From Leptospira ainazelensis (GTDB taxonomy: Bacteria > Spirochaetota > Leptospiria > Leptospirales > Leptospiraceae): DNA of 64,000 nt. The stretch lies in the NCBI RefSeq assembly GCF_016918785.1, contig NZ_JAFFPT010000072.1, positions 186,001-250,000 of the forward strand. Reading direction: 5' to 3'. Positions 33,967 through 43,215 of the stretch are shown here, one piece after another. Within the stretch, counting starts at the first letter, position 1, and every line of letters begins with the position of its first letter. The position numbers and the translations under genes are program-made. Under the pieces are notes generated by a model. That model saw only the letters and a list, made by a program, of their open reading frames with translations, was not told the DNA's origin and did not search any database.

Positions 33967-35424
33967 ATGTTTTATAAAACTTTAATGATCCTGATTGTCA
34001 GAGTCATTCTTAAAATTTCACTTCTTTTCATTCGGACGAGTCTTAGATTTCCGAGAATTCTAAAAATTCTACTCTTATTTATTTTGCTCGGTTTCGGCTC
34101 AATATACGGTTTTCAGGGAATTCTCCAGACTTCCTTTGGAGCGAGGCAAGCGGGTATGGGAGGGGCGTTTCAAGCGGTCGGAGGTTCTATTATGGATTTG
34201 GAATCGAATCCGTCCCATTTGTCCCGTTTTCAAAAGTCGAAATCGGAATTCGGATCCGCCTTTCACTTTGCACAAATTGAATATTCCGATTCCTTTATGG
34301 ATCTTCGACCGGATTACGCTTATTCCAACCAAATCACACAATATCCGAAGGCCATTCTTCCTTATCTCGGATACGTTTCCAAGGTTACGGACCGTCTGGG
34401 AATCGGAGTGGCTCTTTATTCTCAAGGCGGGGGTGGGGGAACATTTTCAAAGATCACTCGTTTGGCGCCGGAGAAAAAGACCTTAAACGAAACTTTAGGT
34501 TTGGAAATTCCAGTGATAGGAGGAGAAAGAAAAATTCAGGAAGACATGGTTTTTAAATTTATGGTCACAAAGGCAACGATCGGTTTTGGCTATAAGTTCG
34601 ATCGTTTTGCGATCGGCGCGGGCGTGGACCTGGTTTATTCTTTTATGCAGATGAAAAAGGTTTATCGGGATGAGACTCGCAGCTTGGAGTTGCCCGGAAG
34701 TATTCGATATTCGAGCGATCCTTCTTATACTTACGGAGGAAAATTAGGAATATCTTATGAACTAACTGAGCGGATCCGGATCGCATATTCATACACGTTG
34801 CGTAACGTCTTACATTTAGACGGAAGAATGAACGTGGAAAGTTTGGATCCGGGCAAGTCTTTCGATGCGCGGGTTTCTCGTTTTATGTCCTGGCCCGATC
34901 GGCATATCTTCGGGATCTCTTATCGAAACAATGCGTGGATACTGGATTTCGACGTTAAGTTTGTTCCATGGTCCGAACATTTTAAAACAAGTAAGTTTGT
35001 TTTAGAACATTCTTGGATTGAAACTCCGCTGGGTACGGAGACCAATACGATGCAGATGAATTTTCGTTGGAGAGATCAATATTCGTTCGCTTTAGGCGCT
35101 GAATACATCTGGAGCCGAATTTTGAGAATTCGAACGGGTTATAGTTACGGTAAATCTCCAGTGACCGATCGAGGTTTAAGTCCGATGTTAGGAAGTACGA
35201 ACGAACATCATATAGCGGGAGGAATCGGATACTATTGGAAGGATTGTGCGTTTCAGTTGGCAATGGAATACGGATTCCCAAAACGTATGAATGGAAGTTT
35301 ATCTTCGGATTGGAGTTTGTCCCATTCCGTATTTTCGATAAACGATGTTTCGTTACAATCTTTTCAATTTGAGAAGTCGATGAGTGTTTTTAGTCTTTAT
35401 TTCGGTTTTGAATTGAATACGTAA
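33967..35424 (+). CDS. FadL/OmpP1/TodX-family outer-membrane channel
   Basis: 485 aa. A long N-terminus has basic and hydrophobic stretches (signal core about 33-50) and is followed by the FadL hallmark GARQAGMGGAFQAVGGSIMD with ESNPSHLSRF (family: GA..AGMGGA..A..D....NPAGL). A 14-strand barrel pattern follows and the C-terminus is LYFGFELNT. FadL-type channels take up long-chain fatty acids and other hydrophobic compounds. The ribosome site is poor and the signal is unusually long, so the true start may be a later non-ATG codon. It is in line with the PAS gene and 11 bp before the cytochrome gene; why it would be under anaerobic control is unclear. Confidence 0.8.
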   Translation: MFYKTLMILIVRVILKISLLFIRTSLRFPRILKILLLFILLGFGSIYGFQGILQTSFGARQAGMGGAFQAVGGSIMDLESNPSHLSRFQKSKSEFGSAFHFAQIEYSDSFMDLRPDYAYSNQITQYPKAILPYLGYVSKVTDRLGIGVALYSQGGGGGTFSKITRLAPEKKTLNETLGLEIPVIGGERKIQEDMVFKFMVTKATIGFGYKFDRFAIGAGVDLVYSFMQMKKVYRDETRSLELPGSIRYSSDPSYTYGGKLGISYELTERIRIAYSYTLRNVLHLDGRMNVESLDPGKSFDARVSRFMSWPDRHIFGISYRNNAWILDFDVKFVPWSEHFKTSKFVLEHSWIETPLGTETNTMQMNFRWRDQYSFALGAEYIWSRILRIRTGYSYGKSPVTDRGLSPMLGSTNEHHIAGGIGYYWKDCAFQLAMEYGFPKRMNGSLSSDWSLSHSVFSINDVSLQSFQFEKSMSVFSLYFGFELNT

Positions 35425-35435
35425 AAGGTAGAATT

Positions 35436-35918
35436 ATGAATTTTAGAAGAATTCCATGGGGTTTTATTTCGTTGTTTTTGTGGATGGGAACAACCGGACT
35501 TTTGTTATTGTTTTTTATAAGAGGTAATACAGGAACTTCGAAAGACGGGAGAACTTCCATTCGCCTAACGGAAGAGGAACGAATTTTGGTGTTAACGGAA
35601 ATGAGAGGACTTCTTACATCGGTAAACGGAATTATGGGAGGTCTTTCCGAAAACGATTTAGAAAGAGCGGCTCGGGCGGCGTCAAATTCCGGGATGGGAC
35701 TCGTTAAGAGTTTGGAAAACGAAGAAAAGAAAATCCTGTTAAAACTTCCTCTGGAATTTAAACGTCTCGGTTTCGGAACTCACGAACAATTCGACAAAAT
35801 CTCGATCCAGATTCGAAAGAAACAAGATATCAAAATCATACTCGGAGAAATGGACGAGCTCACTAAAAAATGTGTAGCTTGTCACGCGGCTTATAAGATA
35901 GAAGAGATCGAAAGATGA
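35436..35918 (+). CDS. Cytochrome c'-like (class II) c-type cytochrome
   Basis: 160 aa. An N-terminal membrane anchor (about 10-29) is followed by a mainly helical domain. The single haem site CVACH is close to the C-terminus (C146-H150). A C-terminal haem on a four-helix bundle is the mark of class II cytochromes (cytochrome c' and c556), several of which bind NO at a five-coordinate haem. No obvious N-terminal Met ligand can be assigned with certainty. In this setting (last gene behind an FNR-type promoter, near nor and nos) NO binding or trapping is a reasonable guess. Confidence 0.72.
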   Translation: MNFRRIPWGFISLFLWMGTTGLLLLFFIRGNTGTSKDGRTSIRLTEEERILVLTEMRGLLTSVNGIMGGLSENDLERAARAASNSGMGLVKSLENEEKKILLKLPLEFKRLGFGTHEQFDKISIQIRKKQDIKIILGEMDELTKKCVACHAAYKIEEIER

Positions 35919-35923
35919 GATCC

Positions 35924-36295
35924 TTATTCTTTATACGCTTCCGTCTGCCACCAACGTATTCCCATAAATGCGATTCCAAACGCAATGAGATAGAGCGCAA
36001 TCGGTAATGTAAGCGTAGGCTTTACGGCTCTTTCTTGGGTAACGATCACTTGGACCTTGGCTCCGAGGTCGTCGGAATTGGCGTTCTCTACTTCGCCAAA
36101 TTGAATTCTGTTATCATAAGTCCAGAATCCATTGCAGATTTCCGCACGACGAATTTTCGTACAGGCGGTTACGCTCGCGGTTGAAACGGTTCCCGTTTTT
36201 TGATTATAAATAAGATAGGTTCCGCCCAAGAGGAAGGAAATACTAAAGAGGCTGATGAGGCCTATTGTGACAAGGTTTTGATTTTTGTGGTTCAT
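35924..36295 (-). CDS. Small membrane protein with two helices around an extracytoplasmic domain
   Basis: 123 aa. Helices at about 9-29 and 96-116 flank a soluble part of about 65 residues with two Cys (VTACTKIRRAEICNGFW) that could form a disulfide. Topology recalls DUF3592-type small proteins, but I would not assign it. It is convergent with the cytochrome c'-like gene (5 bp apart). The function is unknown. Confidence 0.55.
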   Translation of the reverse strand: MNHKNQNLVTIGLISLFSISFLLGGTYLIYNQKTGTVSTASVTACTKIRRAEICNGFWTYDNRIQFGEVENANSDDLGAKVQVIVTQERAVKPTLTLPIALYLIAFGIAFMGIRWWQTEAYKE

Positions 36296-36617
36296 GTTTA
36301 AAATGGAGATCTTTTTTTATTTAAAAAATTCTTAAATTAAAAAGATCAAAGGTTCCTTATATACAATTCTTCGATAAGTAACCGCTCAGCTTTAATGGCT
36401 TTGCACAAATTTAAATAAAAAGGGAAACGTTTTCGGATTTTGATTTTTTATACGAATTCGGGAGAGAAGAGTCGAATCGTGATTCCAAAGAAATTCTGCG
36501 GTTTGTTCCGATCTTTGTATTGTACATTTCTTTCGATCATTTCTTGCGGCCTTCCGGTCCGAAGCGACATTCAAGATTCTAATCGATTATTATCGAATTC
36601 TCTAAAATAAAAAAAGG
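36296..36617. other. 322-bp intergenic stretch
   Basis: A/T-rich sequence between two minus-strand genes. A short minus-strand frame exists but has no ribosome site or family likeness. I see no repeat, RNA or clear terminator. Confidence 0.4.
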
Positions 36618-37529
36618 TCAACGATAACCCTTTGTATCAGCGGCTAAGCCAGGATCTTGGACTTCGACCATATACCTCCAAGCATCCGGTTGACTTCCGT
36701 CAAGATCGGTGAAGCCGTAAATGGCTGCGAGTTCCCCACTTGATAACGATTTTCCGTTCCAACGAGATCGATCCGAATCTTCGGCGAGAGCGACGACTGC
36801 GCGACCGACAAAGGCGGGACTTTCTGAAATCGCAAAGTGGGGAGTTATTTTTATCGCGTCGCGCCAGTTCGATTCTTTCACTTGATAGGCGTCGAGCATT
36901 GCCTCGGATCTCAACCAACCCGGCGTCAAAGAAACTGCGGTTGCATGATACGATTTTAACTCATGAGCTAAAGAAAATGCCATTCGATTCACCGCCGCTT
37001 TTGCCAAATCATAAAAGAAGGATACTCTATAGTTACTCGCGTTGTATTCGTTTGTTCCATCGGTCATCTCAACAACGAGACCGCCCGGAGTTTTAATGAG
37101 AAGTGGAAGCGCGAAATGACTTGTGATCGCGTGGGTCTCCACGCCTAAACGGAAGGTCCTAAGTCCGATTTCCAAAGAAGATTCCCAAACGGTTTTGTTC
37201 CATTCCATTACCGTTGCACCCCAAATATCATTCACTAAAATGTGAAGCGAACCTTCTTCTTTTTCGATACGTGTGATGAGATTACGAACCTCGTTGGGGA
37301 CTAGATGATCCACTAACACAGCGATTCCGCGACCACCGGCTTGATCGACGAGAACCGCCGTCTCTTCGATCGTTTCCGGGCGATTCATTTCCGACCTTTG
37401 TGTTTTACTGCTTCGACCCGTGACGTATACGGTTGCACCTGCTGCGCCTAACTGAATCGCGATGCCTCTGCCTGCGCCTCTTGTGCCGCCGGCAACCAAT
37501 GCAACTTTTCCTGTTAACGATTTGCTCAT
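36618..37529 (-). CDS. Short-chain dehydrogenase/reductase
   Basis: 303 aa. The NAD(P)-binding Rossmann motif is VAGGTRGAGRGIA (GxxxGxG), then HILVNDIWG in place of the usual NNAG, and the catalytic Tyr/Lys pair is seen as YDLAK, followed by HATAVSLTPGWLRSEA. Slightly longer than typical (250 aa) with a C-terminal extension (DGSQPDAWRYMVEVQDP). The substrate is unknown. Single gene, no close partner on the same strand. Confidence 0.85.
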   Translation of the reverse strand: MSKSLTGKVALVAGGTRGAGRGIAIQLGAAGATVYVTGRSSKTQRSEMNRPETIEETAVLVDQAGGRGIAVLVDHLVPNEVRNLITRIEKEEGSLHILVNDIWGATVMEWNKTVWESSLEIGLRTFRLGVETHAITSHFALPLLIKTPGGLVVEMTDGTNEYNASNYRVSFFYDLAKAAVNRMAFSLAHELKSYHATAVSLTPGWLRSEAMLDAYQVKESNWRDAIKITPHFAISESPAFVGRAVVALAEDSDRSRWNGKSLSSGELAAIYGFTDLDGSQPDAWRYMVEVQDPGLAADTKGYR

Positions 37530-37940
37530 ATATGATCGCTCCTTTCCTGCTCCATACTAAGAGTCGATTTATTAAAGAATGATACTGGATCCGTTTTTTC
37601 CTTTTGGATTATAGCAAAGAAACTTGTATAAGGATCTAAAAAAATCTCCAAATCTGTTCACTTTTTCATATTTCAAACATACTCGTAGAAACTCAAAAAT
37701 TTTAGAACCGACAAAAGAGAAGAAAAATAAAGTTACATTCGTCCTGAGAACTCTACTCGTTACTTGAATGAGTTCTCCTTTCTCAAGAATGCTCACGTGT
37801 TTGGTTTGGATGTGATTTGTGAAAATGGAGGGATGCTTGCTGGGGAAGTTGATGATGGAAGAGGGGTGAGTAAAGTATCCTTTGGTTCCGATCCCCGAGG
37901 GTCGTTCGGTCCAGCAGTTGGGATCGGAAGGAAGGGATTA
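37530..37940. other. 411-bp intergenic stretch with a terminator-like stem
   Basis: No gene seen. Inverted repeat TTCCGATCCC (37886-37895) and GGGATCGGAA (37920-37929) with a 24-bp loop sits just after the stop of the flagellar rod gene (minus strand), so it may end that transcript. No T-run follows closely. Confidence 0.45.
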
Positions 37941-38804
37941 TTATCTCAGAACTTCATTGATGAGCTTGCCAAGTAAGCTATCCTGAGTTTGGACCGTTTT
38001 CTGGTTGGCCTCGTAAGAACGGTTGACCTCGATCATTTCTACCATTTCAGTAACGACGCTCACGTTAGACGCTTCGAGATAACCTTGGAGAACCGAAGGT
38101 TCGTCTTTGAGTTCGAAAGGAACGGGTTCCCCGGATTCCGGAGTATCTGCGTAAAATGAGTCGCCTTCTTTATCCAAGTGTCGAGGGTTTTCCACGGTTC
38201 TAATTTTTAGTTTATCGAGGAGAACGGGAGTTTCAAAGCGATTTTTTTCAAGGGAGGTTCCATTTACGGGATCGTTTCCGATTTCTCCGTTGATCCAGAC
38301 TTCGCCGTTCTCTTTGATTAAAAAGTTTCCTCTTGCGACTCGAATCGGTCCGTTTTCTCCCATCAAGGGAAATCCTTGCGGCGAAACTAAATAACCGTTC
38401 GTGTCCATTACAAAGGCGCCGCTCCGGGAGAGTCTTTCTCCTCGATTTGTCATGACGCTGAAAAAAGCGGGATGTTCGTTTCCGGGTTTATCCTGGAGCA
38501 TGATGTCGAACGGATTTTCGGTCTTTTTTACGGCTCCCTGTTCAAAACGAGTATAGACCTCGTTGACTTCTCCGCCTAATCCAAGTTTGCCGACCACCGG
38601 CGCCGTATCAAAGGATCCCATAGGGACCTTTCCGACTCCGTCTTCGTCGAAACGATGGAGTAGAAGTTCAGGAAATGTCTTAAATATGGTGGTATCTCTT
38701 TTAAAAGCGGTCTTATCGACGTTTGCCAGGTTGTTTGAAATCACATCCATTCTTGTCTGTTGGATGATCATCCCGTTCGCGCCTGTGTACATTCCTCTAA
38801 GCAT
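37941..38804 (-). CDS. Flagellar hook-basal body rod protein, FlgF/FlgG family
   Basis: 287 aa. The N-terminus [20 protein letters not shown] with [17 protein letters not shown] is the conserved flagellar rod/hook N-terminal heptad region (A-N-N-L-A-N-x-x-T-x-A-F/Y-K). The C-terminus ends in [20 protein letters not shown], the matching C-terminal helix. The central part is a FlgF/FlgG-type domain. These proteins form the rod of the periplasmic flagella. I cannot decide between FlgF- and FlgG-type (FlhO/FlhP in other spirochaetes) without alignment, so no symbol is given. Confidence 0.88.
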   Translation of the reverse strand: MLRGMYTGANGMIIQQTRMDVISNNLANVDKTAFKRDTTIFKTFPELLLHRFDEDGVGKVPMGSFDTAPVVGKLGLGGEVNEVYTRFEQGAVKKTENPFDIMLQDKPGNEHPAFFSVMTNRGERLSRSGAFVMDTNGYLVSPQGFPLMGENGPIRVARGNFLIKENGEVWINGEIGNDPVNGTSLEKNRFETPVLLDKLKIRTVENPRHLDKEGDSFYADTPESGEPVPFELKDEPSVLQGYLEASNVSVVTEMVEMIEVNRSYEANQKTVQTQDSLLGKLINEVLR

Positions 38805-39119
38805 TTGCCTTTCTCCTCTACCTTCTTAGGATCGGAGAATTTAGAAATTCTCATTAGGTTTTTGAGGACATAAAGAGGAAAAGAATCCGGTATTTTTCTC
38901 TGCTCGAAACCCTTTTTTTTTGAGAAAATACGCGAGTTTTGAACTTCGAGAGGGGTCCCTAAAAATAAATCCCGATAGAATTTTGGGTATTGCGACCGTT
39001 TCGTTTACAAAGAGAGAAGGAAGATTGGAGACAACAATCTCGGAGAAGAATTTTAAAATAAGAATATTCTAAAAATTGAATTTATCAACGGAAGAATTCG
39101 GACCAAAGCCGAATTCGAA
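38805..39119. other. 315-bp intergenic stretch
   Basis: Lies between the flagellar gene start and the perR stop (both minus strand). AAGAATATTCTAAAAATTG (about 39059-39077) is A/T-rich with a short dyad and may be the perR terminator. No gene seen. Confidence 0.4.
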
Positions 39120-39554
39120 TCATTTTTTTCTTCCCTTGAGGGTAATTAGAAGATTGCAGTTTTCAAAAGAATTTCCGGTCTTCTCTTCGAAGTCTCTCTT
39201 GAGTTCGGAAAGGATTTTCTCTTGAAGTTTAGAATCCAACTCGAGATCAAAAATTTCCCCGGTTTCTTCGTCGAGGGCATGGTGGTGACTTTTCACGTTC
39301 GAATCATAAAGAGTGATTCCGGACTTGAGTTCCAGAAGATTCACGATTCCTTTTTCCGCAAAAAGTTTGAGATTGTTGAAAATGGTCGCGCGAGAAGCGC
39401 TTGGAAAGTGTTCGTTTATCAGTTGAAACACTTGATCCGCAGTCAAATGTTGAGGTTCGGAAAGCAGAAGATTTGCCATCTGTAACCTCTGAACGGTCAC
39501 GTTGATCCCTGCGTCCTCCAGAATCTTTTTGCTTCTCTCGAAAGAATCCTTCAT
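39120..39554 (-). CDS. perR: Peroxide-responsive Fur-family repressor PerR
   Basis: 144 aa. The Fur-family winged helix has [20 protein letters not shown] and [20 protein letters not shown]. The regulatory metal region is [15 protein letters not shown]; Asp at the end of GEIFD is the PerR-type residue (Glu in Fur). The protein has only one Cys, so the Cys4 structural zinc site of Bacillus PerR is missing. The gene order perR (reverse), ankB, katE is as known for pathogenic Leptospira. PerR with Fe(II) represses peroxide defence genes and lets go when His ligands are oxidised by H2O2. Confidence 0.9.
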   Translation of the reverse strand: MKDSFERSKKILEDAGINVTVQRLQMANLLLSEPQHLTADQVFQLINEHFPSASRATIFNNLKLFAEKGIVNLLELKSGITLYDSNVKSHHHALDEETGEIFDLELDSKLQEKILSELKRDFEEKTGNSFENCNLLITLKGRKK

Positions 39555-39592
39555 AAAAACAACCTCTCAGATCTCGTTCTTTTTGTCATTAA

Positions 39593-39609
39593 TTTAGACT
39601 GATTCTAAA
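39593..39609. promoter_or_regulatory. Candidate PerR box
   Basis: Palindrome TTTAGACTGATTCTAAA (6-bp arms TTTAGA/TCTAAA, 5-bp centre), 38 bp before the perR start and 8 bp before the -35 of the ankB-katE promoter candidate. It resembles the A/T-rich PerR/Fur operator core and could serve both directions. Confidence 0.6.
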
Positions 39610-39616
39610 AAAAGAC

Positions 39617-39644
39617 TTGCGCTAATTTTTTCCTATTTTATACT
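39617..39644 (+). promoter_or_regulatory. Candidate promoter of ankB-katE
   Basis: TTGCGC (39617-39622), 16-bp spacer, TATACT (39639-39644). Predicted start of transcription near 39651, leader of about 75 bases. Confidence 0.45.
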
Positions 39645-39727
39645 AAGTCTAAATTTATAATAAATCTCAAAATTTAAAAAACAAAGCGTTTTCTCAGTTT
39701 TGGAACTGATTTCTTCCGGAGGGAAAA

Positions 39728-40294
39728 ATGGACACGATGGAAAAGAATTCAAATTATAAGAATTTATCAAATTCTTCCCAGAGAAATTCGAAGGCTTGGG
39801 AAGAATTTAGAAAGAGCATAAGTTCGGAAAACCCTTGTTTTGATCTCTCAAGAAAAGGGAATCTCCAAGAGCTATCTTCTCGTCTTCAGACTTTCGGAAA
39901 TCTTGAAACGAGAAATCAAAAGGGTTACACCTTACTTATGTTAGCCGCCTACAACGGTAGGGAAGAGACGGTTCGTTTCCTAATTTCACAGGGAGCCGAC
40001 GTCAATGCCACGGATGATTCCGGAAATTCGATTCTTATGGGGGCCGCTTTTAAAGGGTTTGAGAACATCGTTGAAATTCTTATGAAGTCCGGAGCGGATA
40101 AGAATTACAAAAACTCCAAAGGTCAAAACGCATTCCAATTTTCTGAAATGTTCGGACGCAAACGAGTCGGCGAACTTCTTTCCGAAAAAAAACGAAGTCG
40201 ATCCTCTCGAGTCATTTCGTTTATCAATTCTTGGTTTCAATATTTCACTCAAAACGCGCTTAAAGGAGGCAGACAATGGGTAAAAAAATTCTAA
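39728..40294 (+). CDS. ankB: Ankyrin-repeat protein AnkB, catalase partner
   Basis: 188 aa with no signal peptide. Two clear ankyrin repeats ([40 protein letters not shown]) and a degenerate third are at about 55-155. A basic C-terminus follows. GGAGGGAAAA precedes the ATG. Its end overlaps katE by 19 bp, and the katE ribosome site AAAGGAGG lies inside it. Ankyrin proteins next to catalases are known in several bacteria and are needed for full catalase activity, perhaps through haem loading or stability. Confidence 0.85.
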   Translation: MDTMEKNSNYKNLSNSSQRNSKAWEEFRKSISSENPCFDLSRKGNLQELSSRLQTFGNLETRNQKGYTLLMLAAYNGREETVRFLISQGADVNATDDSGNSILMGAAFKGFENIVEILMKSGADKNYKNSKGQNAFQFSEMFGRKRVGELLSEKKRSRSSRVISFINSWFQYFTQNALKGGRQWVKKF

Positions 40295-41730
40295 CAACGT
40301 CCGGAGGACATCCGGTTCCTCAGAACCAACATTCTCTCACGGCAGGGCCGAGGGGGCCGATCCTGATTCAGGACACACACCTCATCGAGAAGTTGGCGAA
40401 CTTCAATCGGGAAAGAATTCCGGAAAGGGTCGTTCACGCAAAAGGAGCGGGAGCCTATGGAACTCTTACGATTACTCAAGATCTTTCCAAGTATTCCAGA
40501 GCCTCCGTTTTTTCAAAGGTTGGAAAACAAACTCCTCTTTTTTTACGATTCTCGACGGTCGCGGGTGAAAAGGGTTCCGCCGATACGGAAAGAGATCCTA
40601 GAGGATTTGCGATCAAGTTTTATACAGAAGAAGGAATTTGGGATTTGGTCGGGAACAACACTCCCGTCTTTTTTGAAAGAGATCCTTTGAAGTTTCCGGA
40701 TTTTATCCATTCTCAAAAAAGAGATCCGGTTACGGGTTATAAGAATCCGTATCGTATGTGGGATTATTGGGCAAAATCACCCGAGGCCTTACATCAGATG
40801 ACGATTCTTTTTGGGGATCGCGGGATTCCTGACGGTTATCGTTTTATGAACGGTTATGGAAGTCATACATTCGCTCTTTGGAATACAAAGGAAGAACGTT
40901 TCTGGGTGAAGTTTCACTTTAAGTCTTTGCAGGGGATCAAAAATCTCAGCGGAGAAAAAGCGACCGCGTTAGCCGGAACAGACCCGGATTACTCAACGAG
41001 AGATTTGTTTGAAGCGATCGAAAGAAAAGAATTTCCGAAATGGAAATTTTGCGTTCAGATAATGCCCGAAAAAGAAGCGGAGAATTACAGATTCAATCCC
41101 TTCGATCTCACAAAGGTCTGGTCGCATAAGGATTACCCTCTGATCGAAGTCGGGGTTTTGGAGCTGAATGCGAATCCCAAAAACTACTTTGAAGAAGTGG
41201 AGCAGGTCGCGTTTTCTCCGGCAAATATGCCTCCGGGTATCGGAGCTTCTCCGGACAAAATGTTGCAAGGAAGGTTGTTTGCCTATCCTGACGCACAGAG
41301 ATATCGTCTTGGTGTTCAGTATCAACAACTTCCGGTCAATCGACCTAAAAACCAAGTCAACGTCTATCACAGGGACGGAAGTGTTAAGTTTCAATCCGAC
41401 GGAAACTACGACAACTACGAACCGAACGGATTCGAAGGACCTTCTCAAGATTCTTCCTTTGCAGAACCTCCCTTGAGAATTTCCGGAGACGCGGATCGTT
41501 ATGACGCGCACGCGGATAACGACGATTATACGCAAGCCGGCGATCTTTATCGGATGTTAAAACAGGACGAGAGAGAACGCCTCACTTCTACGATCGCATC
41601 TACGATGAAGGGTCTTCCCAAAGGTTTGCTCGTCGCGAACTTAAAACATTTCTATCGTTGTGATCCGGCATACGGGACTCAACTCGGGGAAAAAGTTGGA
41701 GTCAGCGTAAACGAAATAACAAAGGACTAA
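40276..41730 (+). CDS. katE: Monofunctional haem catalase KatE
   Basis: 484 aa, the length of small-subunit (clade 3) catalases. Catalytic residues: His54 in [12 protein letters not shown], Asn in [11 protein letters not shown] (127-128) and the haem-ligand Tyr in [14 protein letters not shown] (about 337). It degrades H2O2 to water and O2 in the cytoplasm (no signal peptide). Within Leptospira, KatE is found in the pathogenic clade and is needed for virulence. Co-transcribed with ankB under the presumed PerR box; a strong terminator follows. Confidence 0.95.
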   Translation: MGKKILTTSGGHPVPQNQHSLTAGPRGPILIQDTHLIEKLANFNRERIPERVVHAKGAGAYGTLTITQDLSKYSRASVFSKVGKQTPLFLRFSTVAGEKGSADTERDPRGFAIKFYTEEGIWDLVGNNTPVFFERDPLKFPDFIHSQKRDPVTGYKNPYRMWDYWAKSPEALHQMTILFGDRGIPDGYRFMNGYGSHTFALWNTKEERFWVKFHFKSLQGIKNLSGEKATALAGTDPDYSTRDLFEAIERKEFPKWKFCVQIMPEKEAENYRFNPFDLTKVWSHKDYPLIEVGVLELNANPKNYFEEVEQVAFSPANMPPGIGASPDKMLQGRLFAYPDAQRYRLGVQYQQLPVNRPKNQVNVYHRDGSVKFQSDGNYDNYEPNGFEGPSQDSSFAEPPLRISGDADRYDAHADNDDYTQAGDLYRMLKQDERERLTSTIASTMKGLPKGLLVANLKHFYRCDPAYGTQLGEKVGVSVNEITKD

Positions 41731-41764
41731 GGATCCTGGGTTCCATTGGAACCGAAGGTTTGAG

Positions 41765-41816
41765 CGAGAAAAGAGGAGCTTTCTGATAAACGTTCTCTTT
41801 TCTCGTTTTTTTTTTT
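41765..41816 (+). terminator. Rho-independent terminator of ankB-katE
   Basis: Perfect 11-bp stem CGAGAAAAGAG (41765-41775) and CTCTTTTCTCG (41795-41805), then an unbroken run of 11 T. It is 35 bp after the katE stop. Confidence 0.9.
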
Positions 41817-41845
41817 CGAAATTCTCCTCAAAAACCACAAAAATG

Positions 41846-41901
41846 GTTGCATTATTAAACTAGAGTAAGTCCAACAAAAGTAGTTGCTTAATTAAACTAG
41901 A
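41846..41901. promoter_or_regulatory. Direct repeat upstream of the SDR gene, candidate HxlR operator
   Basis: GTTGCATTATTAAACTAGA (41846-41864) and GTTGCTTAATTAAACTAGA (41883-41901) match at 17 of 19 positions and are 37 bp apart. A further half-like match, ATTAAACTCGA, lies at 42704-42714 before the HxlR gene. Repeats in both leaders suggest that the HxlR protein controls both genes. Confidence 0.6.
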
Positions 41902-41919
41902 ATTTACGAGGATCGATAT

Positions 41920-42684
41920 ATGAAATTTAAGAATAAAGTCGTTTTGATTACGGGTGGAAACGGCGGGATCGGATTTGCTACCGCGAAATTATTTGTGGAC
42001 GAAGGTGCGAACGTGATCATTACCGGACGGGACCAAAATACTTTGGATTCTGCGGTAAAAATCTTGGGCAATCAAGCCCGAGCTTATAGGGCTGACGTTT
42101 TAAACAAGGAGGAACGGGAATTGCTTTTTAAAGGAATTCGGGAAGAATTCGGAACGTTAGACGTCGTTTTTGCAAACGCGGGAATTATGAAACCGACTCC
42201 CGCCGCGAACACAACTGAAGAGATCTTCGACGAAGTTCTTCGAGTGAATGTGACCGGAGTTTTTATGACGATCCAAGCCGCTCTTCCTTTGCTCAAAAAA
42301 GGATCTTCGGTGGTCCTCAACGGTTCGATCATAAACACGATCGGAGCGCCGGGAACTTCCGCGTATGCAGCGAGTAAGGCGGGTGTTCGTTCCATGACAA
42401 GAGTTCTTGCGGCGGAATTGAGTCCGAAAGGAATTCGTATTAACATCGTGGTTCCCGGTGCGACCAGAACTTCCATCTGGGGTACTACTGAAGCCGCAAA
42501 CGAAAGATTGGATAAGATCAGCGCTTCGATTCCGCTTCGAAGAATCGGAGATCCGGATGAAATTGCTAAGGTAGTTTTGTTTCTCGCATCGGATGATTCT
42601 TCTTATGTGCAAGGAGCGGAGATCATTGTCGACGGAGGTTCCAGCAGTTTACCGGCGGGGGCTCCAATTTATCTTGCCAGTTAA
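41920..42684 (+). CDS. Short-chain dehydrogenase/reductase controlled by an HxlR regulator
   Basis: 254 aa. GGNGGIGFATAKL (nucleotide binding), FANAGIM (NNAG motif), NGSIINTIG (catalytic Ser), YAASKAG (Tyr/Lys) and VPGATRTSIWG. This is the classic SDR layout with all catalytic residues. The ATG follows ACGAGGATCG. It is 51 bp before the HxlR-type gene on the same strand, which is a common pairing for stress-inducible quinone or aldehyde reductases. The substrate is unknown. Confidence 0.9.
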   Translation: MKFKNKVVLITGGNGGIGFATAKLFVDEGANVIITGRDQNTLDSAVKILGNQARAYRADVLNKEERELLFKGIREEFGTLDVVFANAGIMKPTPAANTTEEIFDEVLRVNVTGVFMTIQAALPLLKKGSSVVLNGSIINTIGAPGTSAYAASKAGVRSMTRVLAAELSPKGIRINIVVPGATRTSIWGTTEAANERLDKISASIPLRRIGDPDEIAKVVLFLASDDSSYVQGAEIIVDGGSSSLPAGAPIYLAS

Positions 42685-42735
42685 GTAGAATCTTTCAGAT
42701 CTATATTAAACTCGAGGAGGAAGGGGGACTTACTA

Positions 42736-43215
42736 GTGAAGCGCAAAAATCTGGATGAAGACGAATGCCCTATAGCAAGATCCCTTTCCGTGATCGGAGA
42801 ATGGTGGTCTCTTTTGATTTTAAGAGACGCCTTCTTGGGGAAAAGAAGATTTGGAGAATTTGAAAAAAGCCTCGGGCTTGCAAAAAATATTCTTACCTCC
42901 CGGCTTCAAAAATTGGTCTCCCAAGGAATTTTGGAAATCGTTCCCGCATCCGATGGAAGCGCCTATCAAGAATACGTTCTTACACAAAAAGGAAAAGATC
43001 TTTTTCCGATCCTTGTTTCTCTCAGACAGTGGGGAGAGAAATATCTTTTCGATTCTAAAGGGACAAATCAGATTCTCGTGGACGAACTTTACAAAAAGCC
43101 GGTGCGTAGGATCGAAATTAGATCTCAGGACGGAAGGGAACTCAAATCCAAAGACGTGAAACTCCTTTTTACAGAAACAAAACAAAAAACAAAACCCGCA
43201 AAAAAGAGAAACTGA
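42736..43215 (+). CDS. HxlR-family (MarR-like winged helix) regulator
   Basis: 159 aa with a GTG start after GAGGAGGAAGGGGG. The HxlR signature is complete: CPIARSLSVIGEWWSLLILR, RRFGEFEKSLGLAKNILTSR, LQKLVSQGILE and YVLTQKGKDLFPIL. The single Cys (in DEDECPIA) is at the position used for redox sensing in YodB/HypR-type proteins. A Lys-rich C-terminus of about 30 residues extends past the usual end. Likely represses itself and the SDR gene upstream until a reactive compound modifies it. Confidence 0.88.
   Translation: MKRKNLDEDECPIARSLSVIGEWWSLLILRDAFLGKRRFGEFEKSLGLAKNILTSRLQKLVSQGILEIVPASDGSAYQEYVLTQKGKDLFPILVSLRQWGEKYLFDSKGTNQILVDELYKKPVRRIEIRSQDGRELKSKDVKLLFTETKQKTKPAKKRN

Noticed and set aside
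39059..39077. AGAATATTCTAAAAATTG as a regulatory motif recurring also near 20740 and 31155
   Set aside because: Similar A/T-rich words are frequent in this sequence and the occurrences are not placed consistently relative to genes.
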